DNA of 64,000 nucleotides from contig NZ_JAUHHE010000016.1 of the NCBI RefSeq assembly GCF_030410375.1, positions 1-64,000 of the forward strand. The letters are read 5' to 3'. The position numbers were made by a program, and so were the translations under genes. Each line of letters opens with the position of its first letter. Within the stretch, counting starts at the first letter, position 1. The stretch is from Zwartia vadi. Its GTDB lineage: Bacteria; Pseudomonadota; Gammaproteobacteria; Burkholderiales; Burkholderiaceae_B. This document shows positions 34,932-44,454 of the stretch, in pieces. The notes under the pieces were generated by a model that ran no database searches, was not told the DNA's origin, and saw only the letters and a program-made list of their open reading frames with translations.

Positions 34932-35975
34932 ATGAAAGTCGGAATCAACGGAATGGGTCGAATCGGGCGCCTGGCCCTGCGCGCAGCCTTTGGAGCTGCT
35001 CATCGCCCGGACGACGATCCACGCCGCAGCAACCGACTCGAGGTAGTCCACCTGAATGAACTCAAGGGTGGCATTGCTGCAACTGCCCACTTACTCACGT
35101 TTGACTCTGTACAAGGCCGCTGGAGAGAGCTGATCGAAGTCGAAGCAGACGATACCATTCGCGTAGGTCAACACCGCGTTTCATTCTCGTCTCACGCCAA
35201 CCCGGGCGACATCCCCTGGAGCGACCTGGGTGTCGAGGTCGTTTTGGAATGCACGGGTAAGTTTCTGACACCAGAAAGTATCCAGGGACATTTCGATAGA
35301 GGCGCCAAGCGCGTGATTGTGGCCGCCCCTGTCAAAGTCGGGGAGGTGCTCAATGTCGTGGTGGGTGTTAATGAACACTTATACGATCCAGCTGTGAACA
35401 AAATCGTGACGGCTGCGTCCTGCACGACAAACTGTCTGGCACCCGTTGTCAAAGTAATCCATGAAAGCATTGGCATTCGTCACGGTCAGATTACGACTAT
35501 TCATGACCCCACCAATACCAATCTTGTCGTGGATGCACCGCACAAAGACCTGCGTCGTGCGCGCAGCGCCATGCAAAGCCTGGCCCCGACCACCACAGGC
35601 AGCGCCACGGCCATTACTCTGATCTATCCCGATCTAAAGGGCAAGCTGAACGGTCACGCAGTCCGCGCTCCCGTCCTGAACGCCTCCCTGACGGATTGCG
35701 TGTTTGAACTCAAGCGCGAAACAAGCGTCGAAGAGGTCAATAATCTGTTCATCAAAGCTGCAACAGGTGCTCTAGCGGGCATTTTGGGCGTTGAAACACG
35801 CCCTCTGGTCAGTGCCGATTTTGCAGGAGATACGCGCAGCTCTATTATTGATGCACCCTCAACAATGGTAACGGACGGCACCTTGCTGAAAGTCTACGCT
35901 TGGTATGACAATGAAATGGGTTATGCCTGCCGGATGATCGATCTTGCTTGCCACATGCGAGCACGAGGTATTTAA
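34932..35975 (+). CDS. ArsJ-associated glyceraldehyde-3-phosphate dehydrogenase
   Basis: The 347-residue protein is full-length GAPDH: NAD-binding start [16 protein letters not shown], catalytic Cys in [11 protein letters not shown], and [11 protein letters not shown] near the end. It lies five bases upstream of arsJ. In the known arsenate pathway this enzyme makes 1-arseno-3-phosphoglycerate from arsenate and glyceraldehyde-3-phosphate, and ArsJ then exports it. Separate from the glycolytic copy, it is a detoxification gene. GAGG precedes the ATG at 34932. Confidence 0.92.
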   Translation: MKVGINGMGRIGRLALRAAFGAAHRPDDDPRRSNRLEVVHLNELKGGIAATAHLLTFDSVQGRWRELIEVEADDTIRVGQHRVSFSSHANPGDIPWSDLGVEVVLECTGKFLTPESIQGHFDRGAKRVIVAAPVKVGEVLNVVVGVNEHLYDPAVNKIVTAASCTTNCLAPVVKVIHESIGIRHGQITTIHDPTNTNLVVDAPHKDLRRARSAMQSLAPTTTGSATAITLIYPDLKGKLNGHAVRAPVLNASLTDCVFELKRETSVEEVNNLFIKAATGALAGILGVETRPLVSADFAGDTRSSIIDAPSTMVTDGTLLKVYAWYDNEMGYACRMIDLACHMRARGI

Positions 35976-35979
35976 GTCG

Positions 35980-37206
35980 ATGTCTACACATGCCGCCCGC
36001 AATTACGCCATCGTAACCTCCGCCTATTGGGGGTTCACACTCACCGATGGCGCGTTGCGTATGTTGGTTCTACTTCATTTTTATCGGCTTGGTTATTCGC
36101 CCTTCACGCTTGCATTTCTGTTTTTGCTGTACGAAGCCGCGGGGGTTGTTGCTAACCTGCTCGGCGGCTGGCTCGCCACACGATTTGGTATTTCACGAAT
36201 GCTGATGGTGGGTCTGATCACTCAAATCGCAGGGTTTTTATTGCTTTCAGCCCTGTCGCCAGCTTGGACGGCTACGATGTCGGTCGCTTGGGTCGTATTG
36301 GCTCAGGGGGTTTGCGGAGTGGCCAAAGACCTCACCAAGACCGCAAGCAAGTCCGCCATCAAGATCACAGCGGGACAAGCCTCCGGTCAATTATTCAAGT
36401 GGGTGGCGTGGTTCACTGGCAGTAAAAACGCCATGAAAGGGGTCGGCTTCTTTTTGGGCGGACTCCTATTGGATCAGCTTGGCTTCCAAGGTGCGTTGTG
36501 GGTGATGGCTGGACTCTTGGCACTGATACTTTTGGGTGTCGTGACCGCACTGCCCCCCATGATGGGTAAAAGTAAAGCTTCAAAATCTGCCAAAGAGCTT
36601 TTTGCGAAAAATCGGGGCATCAATCTATTGGCTGCCGCCCGTGTTGTTCTTTTCGGAGCTCGCGACGTATGGTTTGTCGTGGGCGTTCCGGTGTTTCTCT
36701 ATGCATCGGGCTGGACCTTCACGATGGTGGGTGGTTTTCTTGCAGCCTGGACAATTGGTTATGGCTTTGTACAGGCCATTGCACCTTCCTTGGTCCGTCG
36801 CAGCGACGATGGTTTGAGTCAGGAAGTCCCCGCCGCGCGACTCTGGTCTGCGATCCTTGTGGGTGTCACCGTCGCACTTTGCATGCTGGTTTGGCTGGAT
36901 GTCAGCCACTTGGAATGGATCGTGGTCGCAGGCTTAGGGGTGTTTGGCTTTGCCTTTGCAGTGAACTCCTCTGTCCACTCGTATTTGATTCTGGCTTACG
37001 CAGGCTCAGAAAAAGCCGCCGAGGACGTTGGCTTTTACTATGCCGCCAACGCCTTGGGGCGCTTTATAGGCACCCTGCTATCAGGTTTACTCTATCAATG
37101 GGGCGGCCTGCTGTATGCGCTCGCTGGCTCGGCACTCATGTTGATCATTTGCTGGCTGGTAACGTTGGCGCTGCCGCTTGCGCGTGCTGATTCAAAAACA
37201 ACGTAA
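35980..37206 (+). CDS. arsJ: Organoarsenical efflux permease ArsJ
   Basis: The 408-residue MFS-type transporter has about 12 hydrophobic segments. It begins MSTHAARNYAIVTSAYWGFTL and has the KDLTKTASKSAIKIT segment typical of ArsJ. It exports 1-arseno-3-phosphoglycerate made by the neighbouring GAPDH, conferring arsenate resistance. I choose ATG 35980, because an earlier in-frame start (35944) would overlap gap. The 3' end overlaps the convergent GT39 gene by 62 bases. Confidence 0.92.
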   Translation: MSTHAARNYAIVTSAYWGFTLTDGALRMLVLLHFYRLGYSPFTLAFLFLLYEAAGVVANLLGGWLATRFGISRMLMVGLITQIAGFLLLSALSPAWTATMSVAWVVLAQGVCGVAKDLTKTASKSAIKITAGQASGQLFKWVAWFTGSKNAMKGVGFFLGGLLLDQLGFQGALWVMAGLLALILLGVVTALPPMMGKSKASKSAKELFAKNRGINLLAAARVVLFGARDVWFVVGVPVFLYASGWTFTMVGGFLAAWTIGYGFVQAIAPSLVRRSDDGLSQEVPAARLWSAILVGVTVALCMLVWLDVSHLEWIVVAGLGVFGFAFAVNSSVHSYLILAYAGSEKAAEDVGFYYAANALGRFIGTLLSGLLYQWGGLLYALAGSALMLIICWLVTLALPLARADSKTT

Positions 37207-38632
37207 AGTAACCATGCTTGCCCAAACGCTCTAGCCTTTCTAAAAGCGGTTTCGGCATGTAGTCAAGATCAGATGTGCGGATGGCCACATAAGCCGGCGT
37301 CGTTTCCAGTCTCTTCAGCAGACCCTCAGGTGTTTTTTCGATCTGTGCAGTGCCCTGGCTGTAAAAGGCAGCGGAAAACGGACGATGTCCCAGATAGATC
37401 AAGGGCAAACCTTGAGGCTGCCGGGATCGGTAGTCCTGGATCAGAGTCTTGGCTGCGAGATCATTGCTGCGTCCAGTAAACGGCATGCTGACATTGAAAC
37501 CCACCGCCAACAGCATTGTGATCGACAGACCCAACGCGAGATTCGTGCGCACAAGGGATTGATTCGCACGGGTGGTGAGCCAGCCACCAGTCAATAGAGC
37601 CAAGGCGGGCAATCCTGGCATCACATAGGGCCAAATAATGTTGCCCGCCATGGTGAAAAAGACAGCAGGCATGAAAGCCCAAAGAAGCAAATAATTACGC
37701 CAGGATGCAGGGGTCGCGTCATCGACGGGCGTTGTGTGCGTGACCTCGGCGCGGGCACCCCGTGTTTGCCAAGCCAAAATAGGGAACAGAATTGTCCAGG
37801 GCAACACATCGGCCATCATGAATAACCAAATCGTGCCATAGGGATAGTTATGGGCTGTGCCGTACAGGTCACCCTCCCATCCGGGCTTCACAAAGCGGTA
37901 AAAATGCTCGCCAACGATGAAATAATTCAGAAAGCCAGGCGAACGTAACTCGGCAATCACATACCAGGGTAAAGCAATGGCCAAGGTGACCAAGAAACCT
38001 CTTACCCAAGGCAAGTCGCGCCAGATCGTACGCAAATTACCAGATACCAAGGCCCAAATTCCGCATGGTAGCCCGGTGAGCACCACCCCAACAGGGCCCT
38101 TGGCCAGCAAGGCGATCCCCAAACCAATAAAAAGCAACCATCTTTCAGAGCCGCGTCTGGAGAGATCGCCATGCAAACCGTTCCAGAAGCCGCGCATCGC
38201 CAATGTCGTACCAATCACCAAGGCCATGTCCATCATCACCATGCCCGAGGCGACAAAGAACATCACTGAGCCAAGCAACAGCGCAACCGCATAGGTGGCA
38301 CCCGTTGGGCCGCTACGCGGTCGCATCCCCCAGAGAATCCAGAGCACCACCATGCCCGCCAGCCAGTGGGGAAAACGCGCGGCGAACTCATTGATGCCGA
38401 AGATCTTGAAGCTAATGGCCGACATCCAGAACGCCAGAGGCGGCTTGCCCCAAAATGGCACATCGTAAGTAAACCAAGGTGTGACCCAGTCATTGAGCTC
38501 AACCATGATGCGCGAAATCTCGCCATAGCGCGCCTCGGTCGTATCCATGAGAGGCGAAAAGCCAAGCAACGCCAGTCGCACACATGCCGCCGCAACAATG
38601 AACCACAAAAAATTTCGATATGTCATAGCCAA
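37145..38632 (-). CDS. GT39/ArnT-like membrane glycosyltransferase
   Basis: The 495-residue protein has about 12 hydrophobic segments and is of the dolichyl-phosphate-mannose / ArnT type. The first periplasmic loop has the acidic motif TTEARYGEISR followed by PFWGKPPLAFWM, the family's catalytic region. Donors in this family are polyprenyl-phosphate sugars. The lipid or protein acceptor cannot be told from context. The C-terminal 20 codons overlap arsJ on the other strand, an uncommon length. It is divergent from the DMT transporter gene with 86 bases between. Confidence 0.85.
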   Translation of the reverse strand: MAMTYRNFLWFIVAAACVRLALLGFSPLMDTTEARYGEISRIMVELNDWVTPWFTYDVPFWGKPPLAFWMSAISFKIFGINEFAARFPHWLAGMVVLWILWGMRPRSGPTGATYAVALLLGSVMFFVASGMVMMDMALVIGTTLAMRGFWNGLHGDLSRRGSERWLLFIGLGIALLAKGPVGVVLTGLPCGIWALVSGNLRTIWRDLPWVRGFLVTLAIALPWYVIAELRSPGFLNYFIVGEHFYRFVKPGWEGDLYGTAHNYPYGTIWLFMMADVLPWTILFPILAWQTRGARAEVTHTTPVDDATPASWRNYLLLWAFMPAVFFTMAGNIIWPYVMPGLPALALLTGGWLTTRANQSLVRTNLALGLSITMLLAVGFNVSMPFTGRSNDLAAKTLIQDYRSRQPQGLPLIYLGHRPFSAAFYSQGTAQIEKTPEGLLKRLETTPAYVAIRTSDLDYMPKPLLERLERLGKHGYFTLFLNQHAQAAAPTLPASK

Positions 38633-38718
38633 AAAGGGAAAAACATCAGATCTGACGAAACCACAATGCTCTGTGGTGTTTGGAGGATTTAGAGCATTTT
38701 AAGCGGATACTATGTCGC

Positions 38719-39624
38719 ATGCGTCCTCACAGTATTTTTGAGCTTCTCTTGCTTTCCTTTTTTTGGGGGAGCTCTTTTCTCCTGATTCAAGTCGGCGTGG
38801 TCGAGTTCGGGCCCGCTGCGCTAATATTTTTGAGAACAATGCTGGCAGGTCTAGTACTGTTTTTCATTCTGGCGTTTCGTGGCGAGGTCTGGATTCTCCT
38901 GAAGCATTGGAAAAATTTTGTCCCGCTGGGTCTTCTGGATTCGAGCTTTCCTTACCTTCTCTCTGCCTATGCCGCACTGCACATTCCATCCGGAACCATC
39001 TCGGTCATCAACGCCGTCACCCCTCTTTGGGGCGCACTTGTTGCCTGGCTGTGGCTAGGCATGCGCCTGACCATCACAAGCGCTTTAGGCCTATTAATCG
39101 GACTATTGGGCATCACCTTTCTCGTGTGGGATCGTATCGAGCTTGCACTGAGTGACTCTACACTTGCTTTGATCGCTGCGGTCTGCGGTCCGATTTGCTA
39201 CGGCTTATCTGCGTGTTATGCCAAAAAATACCTTTCCTCGTTTAGTCCGTTTGTGAACGCAACGGGCTCCTCTTTGACGAGTGGGGTATTGCTCTTACCA
39301 TTGGCCTGGTACTGGTGGCCGGATGAGCCAGTCAGCACGACGGCATGGATGGCTGCCCTCGTACTTGCGGTGTTCTGCTCAGCAATCGCTTATGTGTTGT
39401 ATTACAGGCTAATTCAGCATATCGGTCCAGCCCGGGCGATGACCGTCTCCTATTTAGTACCGGTCGTCGGACTGTTCTGGGGCTGGACGCTTCTAGACGA
39501 GAATTTCACCTTACGCACCCTTTCGGGTGTGTTGCTGATATTTACCGGTTTGGCGCTAGCCAATGGTCTCCTGGGGCGCAGCATCGCTCAGCGCGGCACG
39601 ATTCACCAGCCAGACAAGCGATAG
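38719..39624 (+). CDS. EamA/DMT-family transporter
   Basis: The 301-residue protein has about ten membrane helices in two EamA repeats. It starts [20 protein letters not shown], has [21 protein letters not shown] in the first repeat and [17 protein letters not shown] in the second. DMT carriers export amino acids or other metabolites; the substrate is unknown. An earlier start at 38680 is possible, but the chosen ATG begins at the first helix. Its 3' end overlaps the convergent acr3 gene by 69 bases. Confidence 0.87.
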   Translation: MRPHSIFELLLLSFFWGSSFLLIQVGVVEFGPAALIFLRTMLAGLVLFFILAFRGEVWILLKHWKNFVPLGLLDSSFPYLLSAYAALHIPSGTISVINAVTPLWGALVAWLWLGMRLTITSALGLLIGLLGITFLVWDRIELALSDSTLALIAAVCGPICYGLSACYAKKYLSSFSPFVNATGSSLTSGVLLLPLAWYWWPDEPVSTTAWMAALVLAVFCSAIAYVLYYRLIQHIGPARAMTVSYLVPVVGLFWGWTLLDENFTLRTLSGVLLIFTGLALANGLLGRSIAQRGTIHQPDKR

Positions 39625-40590
39625 CATCACGGGTACCTCAACGAGCACCCCCACCACTGTCGCCAACGCAGCACCTGAATTCAACCCAAAAAGTGAAATG
39701 GCTACTGCAACCGCCAACTCGAAAAAGTTGGAGGTTCCGATCAAACATGCCGGACCCGCGATATCTCTTGGAAGCTTCAACCAACGTGCCCCGAACCAGC
39801 CAATGACAAAAATCCCGTAAGTCTGCAAAATAAGGGGAATGGCAATCATGCCGATGACCAGTGGCTGCTCAACGATTGTGCGTGCCTGAAAGCCAAATAG
39901 CAACACCACGGTTGCGATCAAGCCCACAATGGACCAGGGTTTGAGCGCTGAGACAAATGAAGCGACAGCAGTCGACGATCGACGCAACAACCATTCCCGC
40001 GTCAACACCCCCGCGATGAGCGGCAACACCACATACAAAATGGTCGAGAGCAACAGTGTTTCCCAGGGAACGATCAGATCGGTCACGCCCAACAAAAAAG
40101 CCGCGATTGGGGCAAAGGCAAACACCATGACCAGATCATTGATGGAGACTTGGACCAGAGTGTAATTGGCATCACCTTTGACAAGCTGGCTCCAGACAAA
40201 CACCATCGCTGTGCAAGGTGCCACGCCCAACAAAATCATGCCTGCAATATATTGGCTCGCCGTCTGCGGATCCACCCAAGGGGCAAAAATATATTCAAAG
40301 AATAAGATCCCGAGTGCGGCCATCGTGAAAGGCTTGATCAGCCAATTAATCACAAGCGTCAAAAACAAACCCCGCGGACGTGTGCCGACTTGTTTGATCG
40401 AGGACCAGTCGATTTGAATCATCATCGGGTAAATCATGACCCAGATCAGCACCGCCACAACGAGATTGACATGCGCAAACTCGAGCCTCGCAATCAAAGC
40501 AAAAGCCTCTGGGCTCAGCAACCCGAGCCCGACCCCTGCCAAAATGCCCAACCCCACCCAAACAGTCAAAAAACGTTCAAACAAGCCCAC
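39556..40590 (-). CDS. acr3: Arsenite efflux permease Acr3
   Basis: The 344-residue protein has ten membrane helices of the Acr3/BASS family. The catalytic Cys is in [13 protein letters not shown], and [15 protein letters not shown] and [15 protein letters not shown] are family blocks. It exports arsenite (and antimonite in some members). I choose GTG at 40590 with AGAGG eight bases upstream rather than a TTG at 40644. The arsenate route (gap-arsJ) lies 3.5 kb away across two unrelated genes, and no arsC or arsR is visible. Confidence 0.9.
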   Translation of the reverse strand: MGLFERFLTVWVGLGILAGVGLGLLSPEAFALIARLEFAHVNLVVAVLIWVMIYPMMIQIDWSSIKQVGTRPRGLFLTLVINWLIKPFTMAALGILFFEYIFAPWVDPQTASQYIAGMILLGVAPCTAMVFVWSQLVKGDANYTLVQVSINDLVMVFAFAPIAAFLLGVTDLIVPWETLLLSTILYVVLPLIAGVLTREWLLRRSSTAVASFVSALKPWSIVGLIATVVLLFGFQARTIVEQPLVIGMIAIPLILQTYGIFVIGWFGARWLKLPRDIAGPACLIGTSNFFELAVAVAISLFGLNSGAALATVVGVLVEVPVMLSLVWLVNRAALSDAAPQETIG

Positions 40591-40746
40591 AACATAGCCT
40601 CTTTCAGACAGACAGGCCCCCGGGAGAGCCGAAACGGACGTCAATCACGCGTACGGTGAGCTTACTTTAAAAAGACCGAATCCCCTTGCGGCAAGGGCAC
40701 AGCGATTACAATAGCAAGATTGGACTTTAATTAAGCTTTGAAATCA

Positions 40747-41379
40747 ATGACCTATAGCGTCAAAGAAATTTTTTACACGCTGCAAGGCGAAGGACTGCGG
40801 GCCGGCCGGCCGGCGGTTTTTTGTCGTTTTGCCGGATGCAACCTGTGGACCGGACGCGAAGAGGATCGCGCAAGCGCGATCTGTCAGTTTTGCGACACAG
40901 ATTTTGTTGGCACGGATGGCACGCTCGGAGGCAAGTTTCCAGACGCTGAGGCTCTCGCTGCACAAATCGCCGCGCTGTGGCCCAACGGGTATGCACACCG
41001 TTACGTTGTTCTGACAGGTGGCGAACCCCTTCTTCAAGTCGATCCAGATTTGATTCAGGCTCTACATGCCAAGGGGTTTGAAATAGCAGTGGAAACAAAT
41101 GGCACGATCGAGGCGCCCGAGGGCATTGACTGGATTTGCGTCAGCCCCAAGGCGGGCGCAGCATGGGTCCAACGCACGGGACACGAACTCAAGCTTGTTT
41201 ATCCCCAACCCGCCCTCATGCCGGATGCCTTGGGTCCCAGCCAGTTCGAACACTATTTGCTCCAGGCGATGGATGGACCTGACAGACTGGCCAACACTCG
41301 CGCCGCGATCGCCTACTGTCAGAGTCATCCCATGTGGCGACTCTCGGTTCAAACACATAAAGTCTTAGAGATTCGTTGA
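40747..41379 (+). CDS. queE: 7-carboxy-7-deazaguanine synthase QueE
   Basis: The 210-residue radical SAM enzyme makes 7-carboxy-7-deazaguanine from 6-carboxytetrahydropterin in queuosine synthesis. The cluster-binding cysteines follow the Cx14Cx2C pattern typical of the Burkholderia QueE clade, instead of Cx3Cx2C: Cys in FAGCNLW, then CQFC. The TGGEPLLQ segment contributes to S-adenosylmethionine binding. ATG 40747 is chosen over a TTG at 40738. It overlaps queD by one base (TGATG). Confidence 0.95.
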   Translation: MTYSVKEIFYTLQGEGLRAGRPAVFCRFAGCNLWTGREEDRASAICQFCDTDFVGTDGTLGGKFPDAEALAAQIAALWPNGYAHRYVVLTGGEPLLQVDPDLIQALHAKGFEIAVETNGTIEAPEGIDWICVSPKAGAAWVQRTGHELKLVYPQPALMPDALGPSQFEHYLLQAMDGPDRLANTRAAIAYCQSHPMWRLSVQTHKVLEIR

Positions 41380-41795
41380 TGCGCGCGCCCCCTTCACAAG
41401 ACACAAACCAAGCCGGCGAAACACCTTGGTGCGAGCTCTCACAACGGTTTTATTTCGAAGCTGCGCATACGCTCAGACGCAGTATCGAAACCGAAGGAAG
41501 TTTACGGATCCATGGACACACCTACGAAGCTGAAGTGACCGTGTCCGGCTATGCGGATGCCAAGACAGGCATGCTGGTGGATCTTGGTTACCTGCGACAG
41601 GAAGTCGCCCGTGTCCGCGAGATGTTGGATCATCGCTTTCTGGACGAAGTTGAAAATCTTGGTCCCGCAACACTTGAAAATCTCTGTGGCTTTATCAGAA
41701 AACAGCTTAAACCAAGCTTGCCACAGCTATCTGCCGTGATGGTTGAACGCAAGGCCAGCGGTGATCGGTGTGTTCTCAGAGAAAAGTCTAACTAA
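41379..41795 (+). CDS. queD: 6-carboxytetrahydropterin synthase QueD
   Basis: The 138-residue PTPS-fold enzyme converts dihydroneopterin triphosphate to 6-carboxytetrahydropterin, the substrate of QueE. The zinc ligands are His in FEAAHTL and two in RIHGHTYEAEVTV; LDHRFLDEV and VERKASGDRCVL complete the site. ATG 41379 overlaps the queE stop (TGATG). It is the second gene of the pair. Confidence 0.93.
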   Translation: MRAPPSQDTNQAGETPWCELSQRFYFEAAHTLRRSIETEGSLRIHGHTYEAEVTVSGYADAKTGMLVDLGYLRQEVARVREMLDHRFLDEVENLGPATLENLCGFIRKQLKPSLPQLSAVMVERKASGDRCVLREKSN

Positions 41796-41830
41796 GTAGA
41801 TCTCAAGCTCTGTAGTTCTTTAGTCCTGAC

Positions 41831-44419
41831 TCACTGTTTCGCCGAGTTCACGAAGGACGTTCTGACGCTTGTGTGCGATCTGAAAGACAGTACACGCACC
41901 ACCTCAAGCCATAGGGCGCAAGTCATCAAGATACCTAAAATCACCCCAATCTCTTTGAGACTCAAGGGAGCAACCCTGAGCGCCTCACGCACCCAGGGAA
42001 TGAAAAATACCGCTGCCATGATGAACATGAGTGCGATGGTGAGGCGTTTCAACCAGCGATTAGGAATTGAAAATCCTACAAATAAAGAACGTGCATGATC
42101 GCGATTCGCGAGGATCAGCAGCAGCACACTCACCAATAAGCCGGACATGACTATTGTCCTCATGACCTCTTGTCCCCAGCCTATTGAAACGAACCAGGCA
42201 TAGGTTGAGACAAGTGCGACGGCCACACCCAGACCCTGCAATATTGGCGGAAACACTGAGGCGAGGGAAAATGGCGAGTCACTCATCTCACGCGGAGGGC
42301 GGGCCATCAAATCGCCCTCTTCTGGCTCGGACTCAAACACAAGTGTACAAGCAGGATCGATCAGCAACTCCAGCAAGACAATATGCGCAGGCATTAATAG
42401 CATGGGCCAATGCATGATTGGCGGAATCAGTGCCAACGCGATGATTGGCATATGAACAGAAAAAATAAATCCAGTCGCTTTGCGAATATTGTCATCTATC
42501 CTTCTGCCCTGTTCGATTGCGGCAACGATGCTCGCAAAACTATCGTCAAGCAAAACGAGCGCAGCGGATTCGCGCGCCACATCTGTTCCACGCTCACCCA
42601 TCGCCACGCCGACATCTGCCGCCTTCAAAGCAGGTGCATCATTCACGCCATCACCCGTCATGCCCACCACCTCGCCCGAGGCTTGCAACAACCTCACGAG
42701 CCTGAGCTTTTGAGTAGGCTTGAGGCGGGCACATAGATTGACCTCTTTTAATCGCAAGCCAAGTTCCTCATCGCTCATTCGATCGAGCTCAGGCCCGGTC
42801 AAACTATCAGGCCTGTCAGACAAACCGATCTTGCGCGCAATCGCAATCGCCGTTGCAAGATGATCCCCAGTCATCATAATGACTCGCACCCCGGCCTGCT
42901 TACAGCGCATGAGCGCCTCGGGTACTTCGGCTCGAGGGGGGTCTTCGAAACCGACCAAGCCAAGATATTCATAGGTAAAGTCTCGTTGACTCTTCGGCCA
43001 AGCGGGTGAGTCGATATCAAGTTGATCAACAGGTCCTTGCCAACGTGCACGCGCAACACCCAGCACTCGCAGGCCTTGCGAGGCCATTTCTGCCAAACGC
43101 GTCTGCGCGTCCGCTTTCTCATCCGGCGACAAGTGACAGAGATCAATGACAGCCTCGGGAGCACCTTTGGTGGCCAACAGATATTGCTGCGACCCCTCTT
43201 CTTTATACACACGCGTCATTGCGAGTAAATCTGCCGACAACTCGTATTGATGGACCGCTGATTGAGCGATATTTTTCCAATAGCCAGATTTCATATCCTC
43301 TGAATCATGCATTTGATCCCAATGCATTTTCAACGCGCGCTCCATCGGATCCACTGAGCCGGGCGGGCTCGCAAAAAGAGCGCAGGATATTACCTGCCTG
43401 ACATCTCCAGCCACTCGCGCAACCGTCATGCGATTCATGGTGAGCGTGCCAGTTTTGTCTACGGCGAGAACAGTAATGCCACCCAAACCTTCCACTGCAG
43501 AGACGCGTCTGGTTAACACTTTTTTCTGAGCAAGCCGCCACGCCCCCAACGCAAGAAAAACAGTCAATACAACAGGGATCTCCTCCGGCAAAATTGCCAT
43601 GGCAAAAGCGATGCCTGACAAAATACCGGGCAACAAAGGAACCTGATTCCACCAAACATTCAAGGCAATTAAAACCAGAGCCAACAAAACCGCCAGAGCA
43701 CCCACCCATCGAATCAGCTTACGTGCGCGACGTTGTAAAACCGAGGGCAACTCTTTCGTTTGCGCCAAATCAGTACTAATCTTTCCAACCGCGGTATCTT
43801 CTGCGACGGCGAAGACTCGAGCCACGCCAGCCCCTTTTGTCACCAAGGTGCTGGCGTAAAGCTGACTATCCGCCGAATCTTTATTATTTTGCGAGTGTTT
43901 GGTCACCACAACCGATTCACCGGTGAGCAAGGACTCATCCACCTCCAGACTCCCCTCGATGAGGTTTGCATCTGCAGGAATACGATCGCCTTCTCGTAAG
44001 ATGAGCAAGTCATCCAGGACCACATCCACTCCGGCAATACGTTTCTCGACACCATCTCTAATCACCAATGCGCGCGGGGCAGAGAGCTCTCGCAACGCCT
44101 CAAGCTGACGTTGCGTTCGACTATGTTGAAACAGCGTCATTCCGATAATGACAAACACAACGCTCAACAGGAATATCGCTTCACCGCGATCACCAAGGAC
44201 AAGATACAACCCTCCGGCCGCAAGCAGCATCAAGAACATGGGCTCGGTGAGCACTTCAAAAACAAGTCTGATCGTTCGGATCGGAACGCTACCAGGTAAA
44301 ATATTTTGACCATCGCGCTTAATACGCTCTGCTGCTTGAGTCGAAGTCAATCCAACATGTTGCGTTCCCGCGGAAGAACCTTCTGAATTGTCAACAGCGT
44401 GCTTGGAACGACTATTCAT
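41831..44419 (-). CDS. P-type cation-transporting ATPase (calcium-type)
   Basis: The product of about 862 residues has the P2-type layout: cation ATPase N-terminal domain, actuator loop with SLEVDESLLTGESV, the phosphorylation site DKTGTLT, the P-domain hinge GDGVNDAPALKAADVG, and paired C-terminal helices. PEEIPVVLTV replaces the SERCA-type PEGLP, and IDPACTLVFESEPEE in a late helix resembles the calcium and manganese pump clade. Calcium is the likeliest ion but is not proven. I use ATG 44419; the frame extends to a TTG at 44434. Confidence 0.87.
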   Translation of the reverse strand: MNSRSKHAVDNSEGSSAGTQHVGLTSTQAAERIKRDGQNILPGSVPIRTIRLVFEVLTEPMFLMLLAAGGLYLVLGDRGEAIFLLSVVFVIIGMTLFQHSRTQRQLEALRELSAPRALVIRDGVEKRIAGVDVVLDDLLILREGDRIPADANLIEGSLEVDESLLTGESVVVTKHSQNNKDSADSQLYASTLVTKGAGVARVFAVAEDTAVGKISTDLAQTKELPSVLQRRARKLIRWVGALAVLLALVLIALNVWWNQVPLLPGILSGIAFAMAILPEEIPVVLTVFLALGAWRLAQKKVLTRRVSAVEGLGGITVLAVDKTGTLTMNRMTVARVAGDVRQVISCALFASPPGSVDPMERALKMHWDQMHDSEDMKSGYWKNIAQSAVHQYELSADLLAMTRVYKEEGSQQYLLATKGAPEAVIDLCHLSPDEKADAQTRLAEMASQGLRVLGVARARWQGPVDQLDIDSPAWPKSQRDFTYEYLGLVGFEDPPRAEVPEALMRCKQAGVRVIMMTGDHLATAIAIARKIGLSDRPDSLTGPELDRMSDEELGLRLKEVNLCARLKPTQKLRLVRLLQASGEVVGMTGDGVNDAPALKAADVGVAMGERGTDVARESAALVLLDDSFASIVAAIEQGRRIDDNIRKATGFIFSVHMPIIALALIPPIMHWPMLLMPAHIVLLELLIDPACTLVFESEPEEGDLMARPPREMSDSPFSLASVFPPILQGLGVAVALVSTYAWFVSIGWGQEVMRTIVMSGLLVSVLLLILANRDHARSLFVGFSIPNRWLKRLTIALMFIMAAVFFIPWVREALRVAPLSLKEIGVILGILMTCALWLEVVRVLSFRSHTSVRTSFVNSAKQ

Positions 44420-44454
44420 GATGATGCGCGCCAATGGATAAAGCGTTGAATGGT

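Noticed and set aside
36669-37190. Frame of 173 codons inside arsJ on the same strand
   Set aside because: Off-frame reading of an intact transporter; Cys/Arg-rich low-quality composition.
40683-40697. Short hairpin CCCTTG-CGG-CAAGGG before queE, considered as a terminator or preQ1 riboswitch
   Set aside because: Six-bp stem with no T-tract, and no preQ1 aptamer features such as the A-rich tail were seen.
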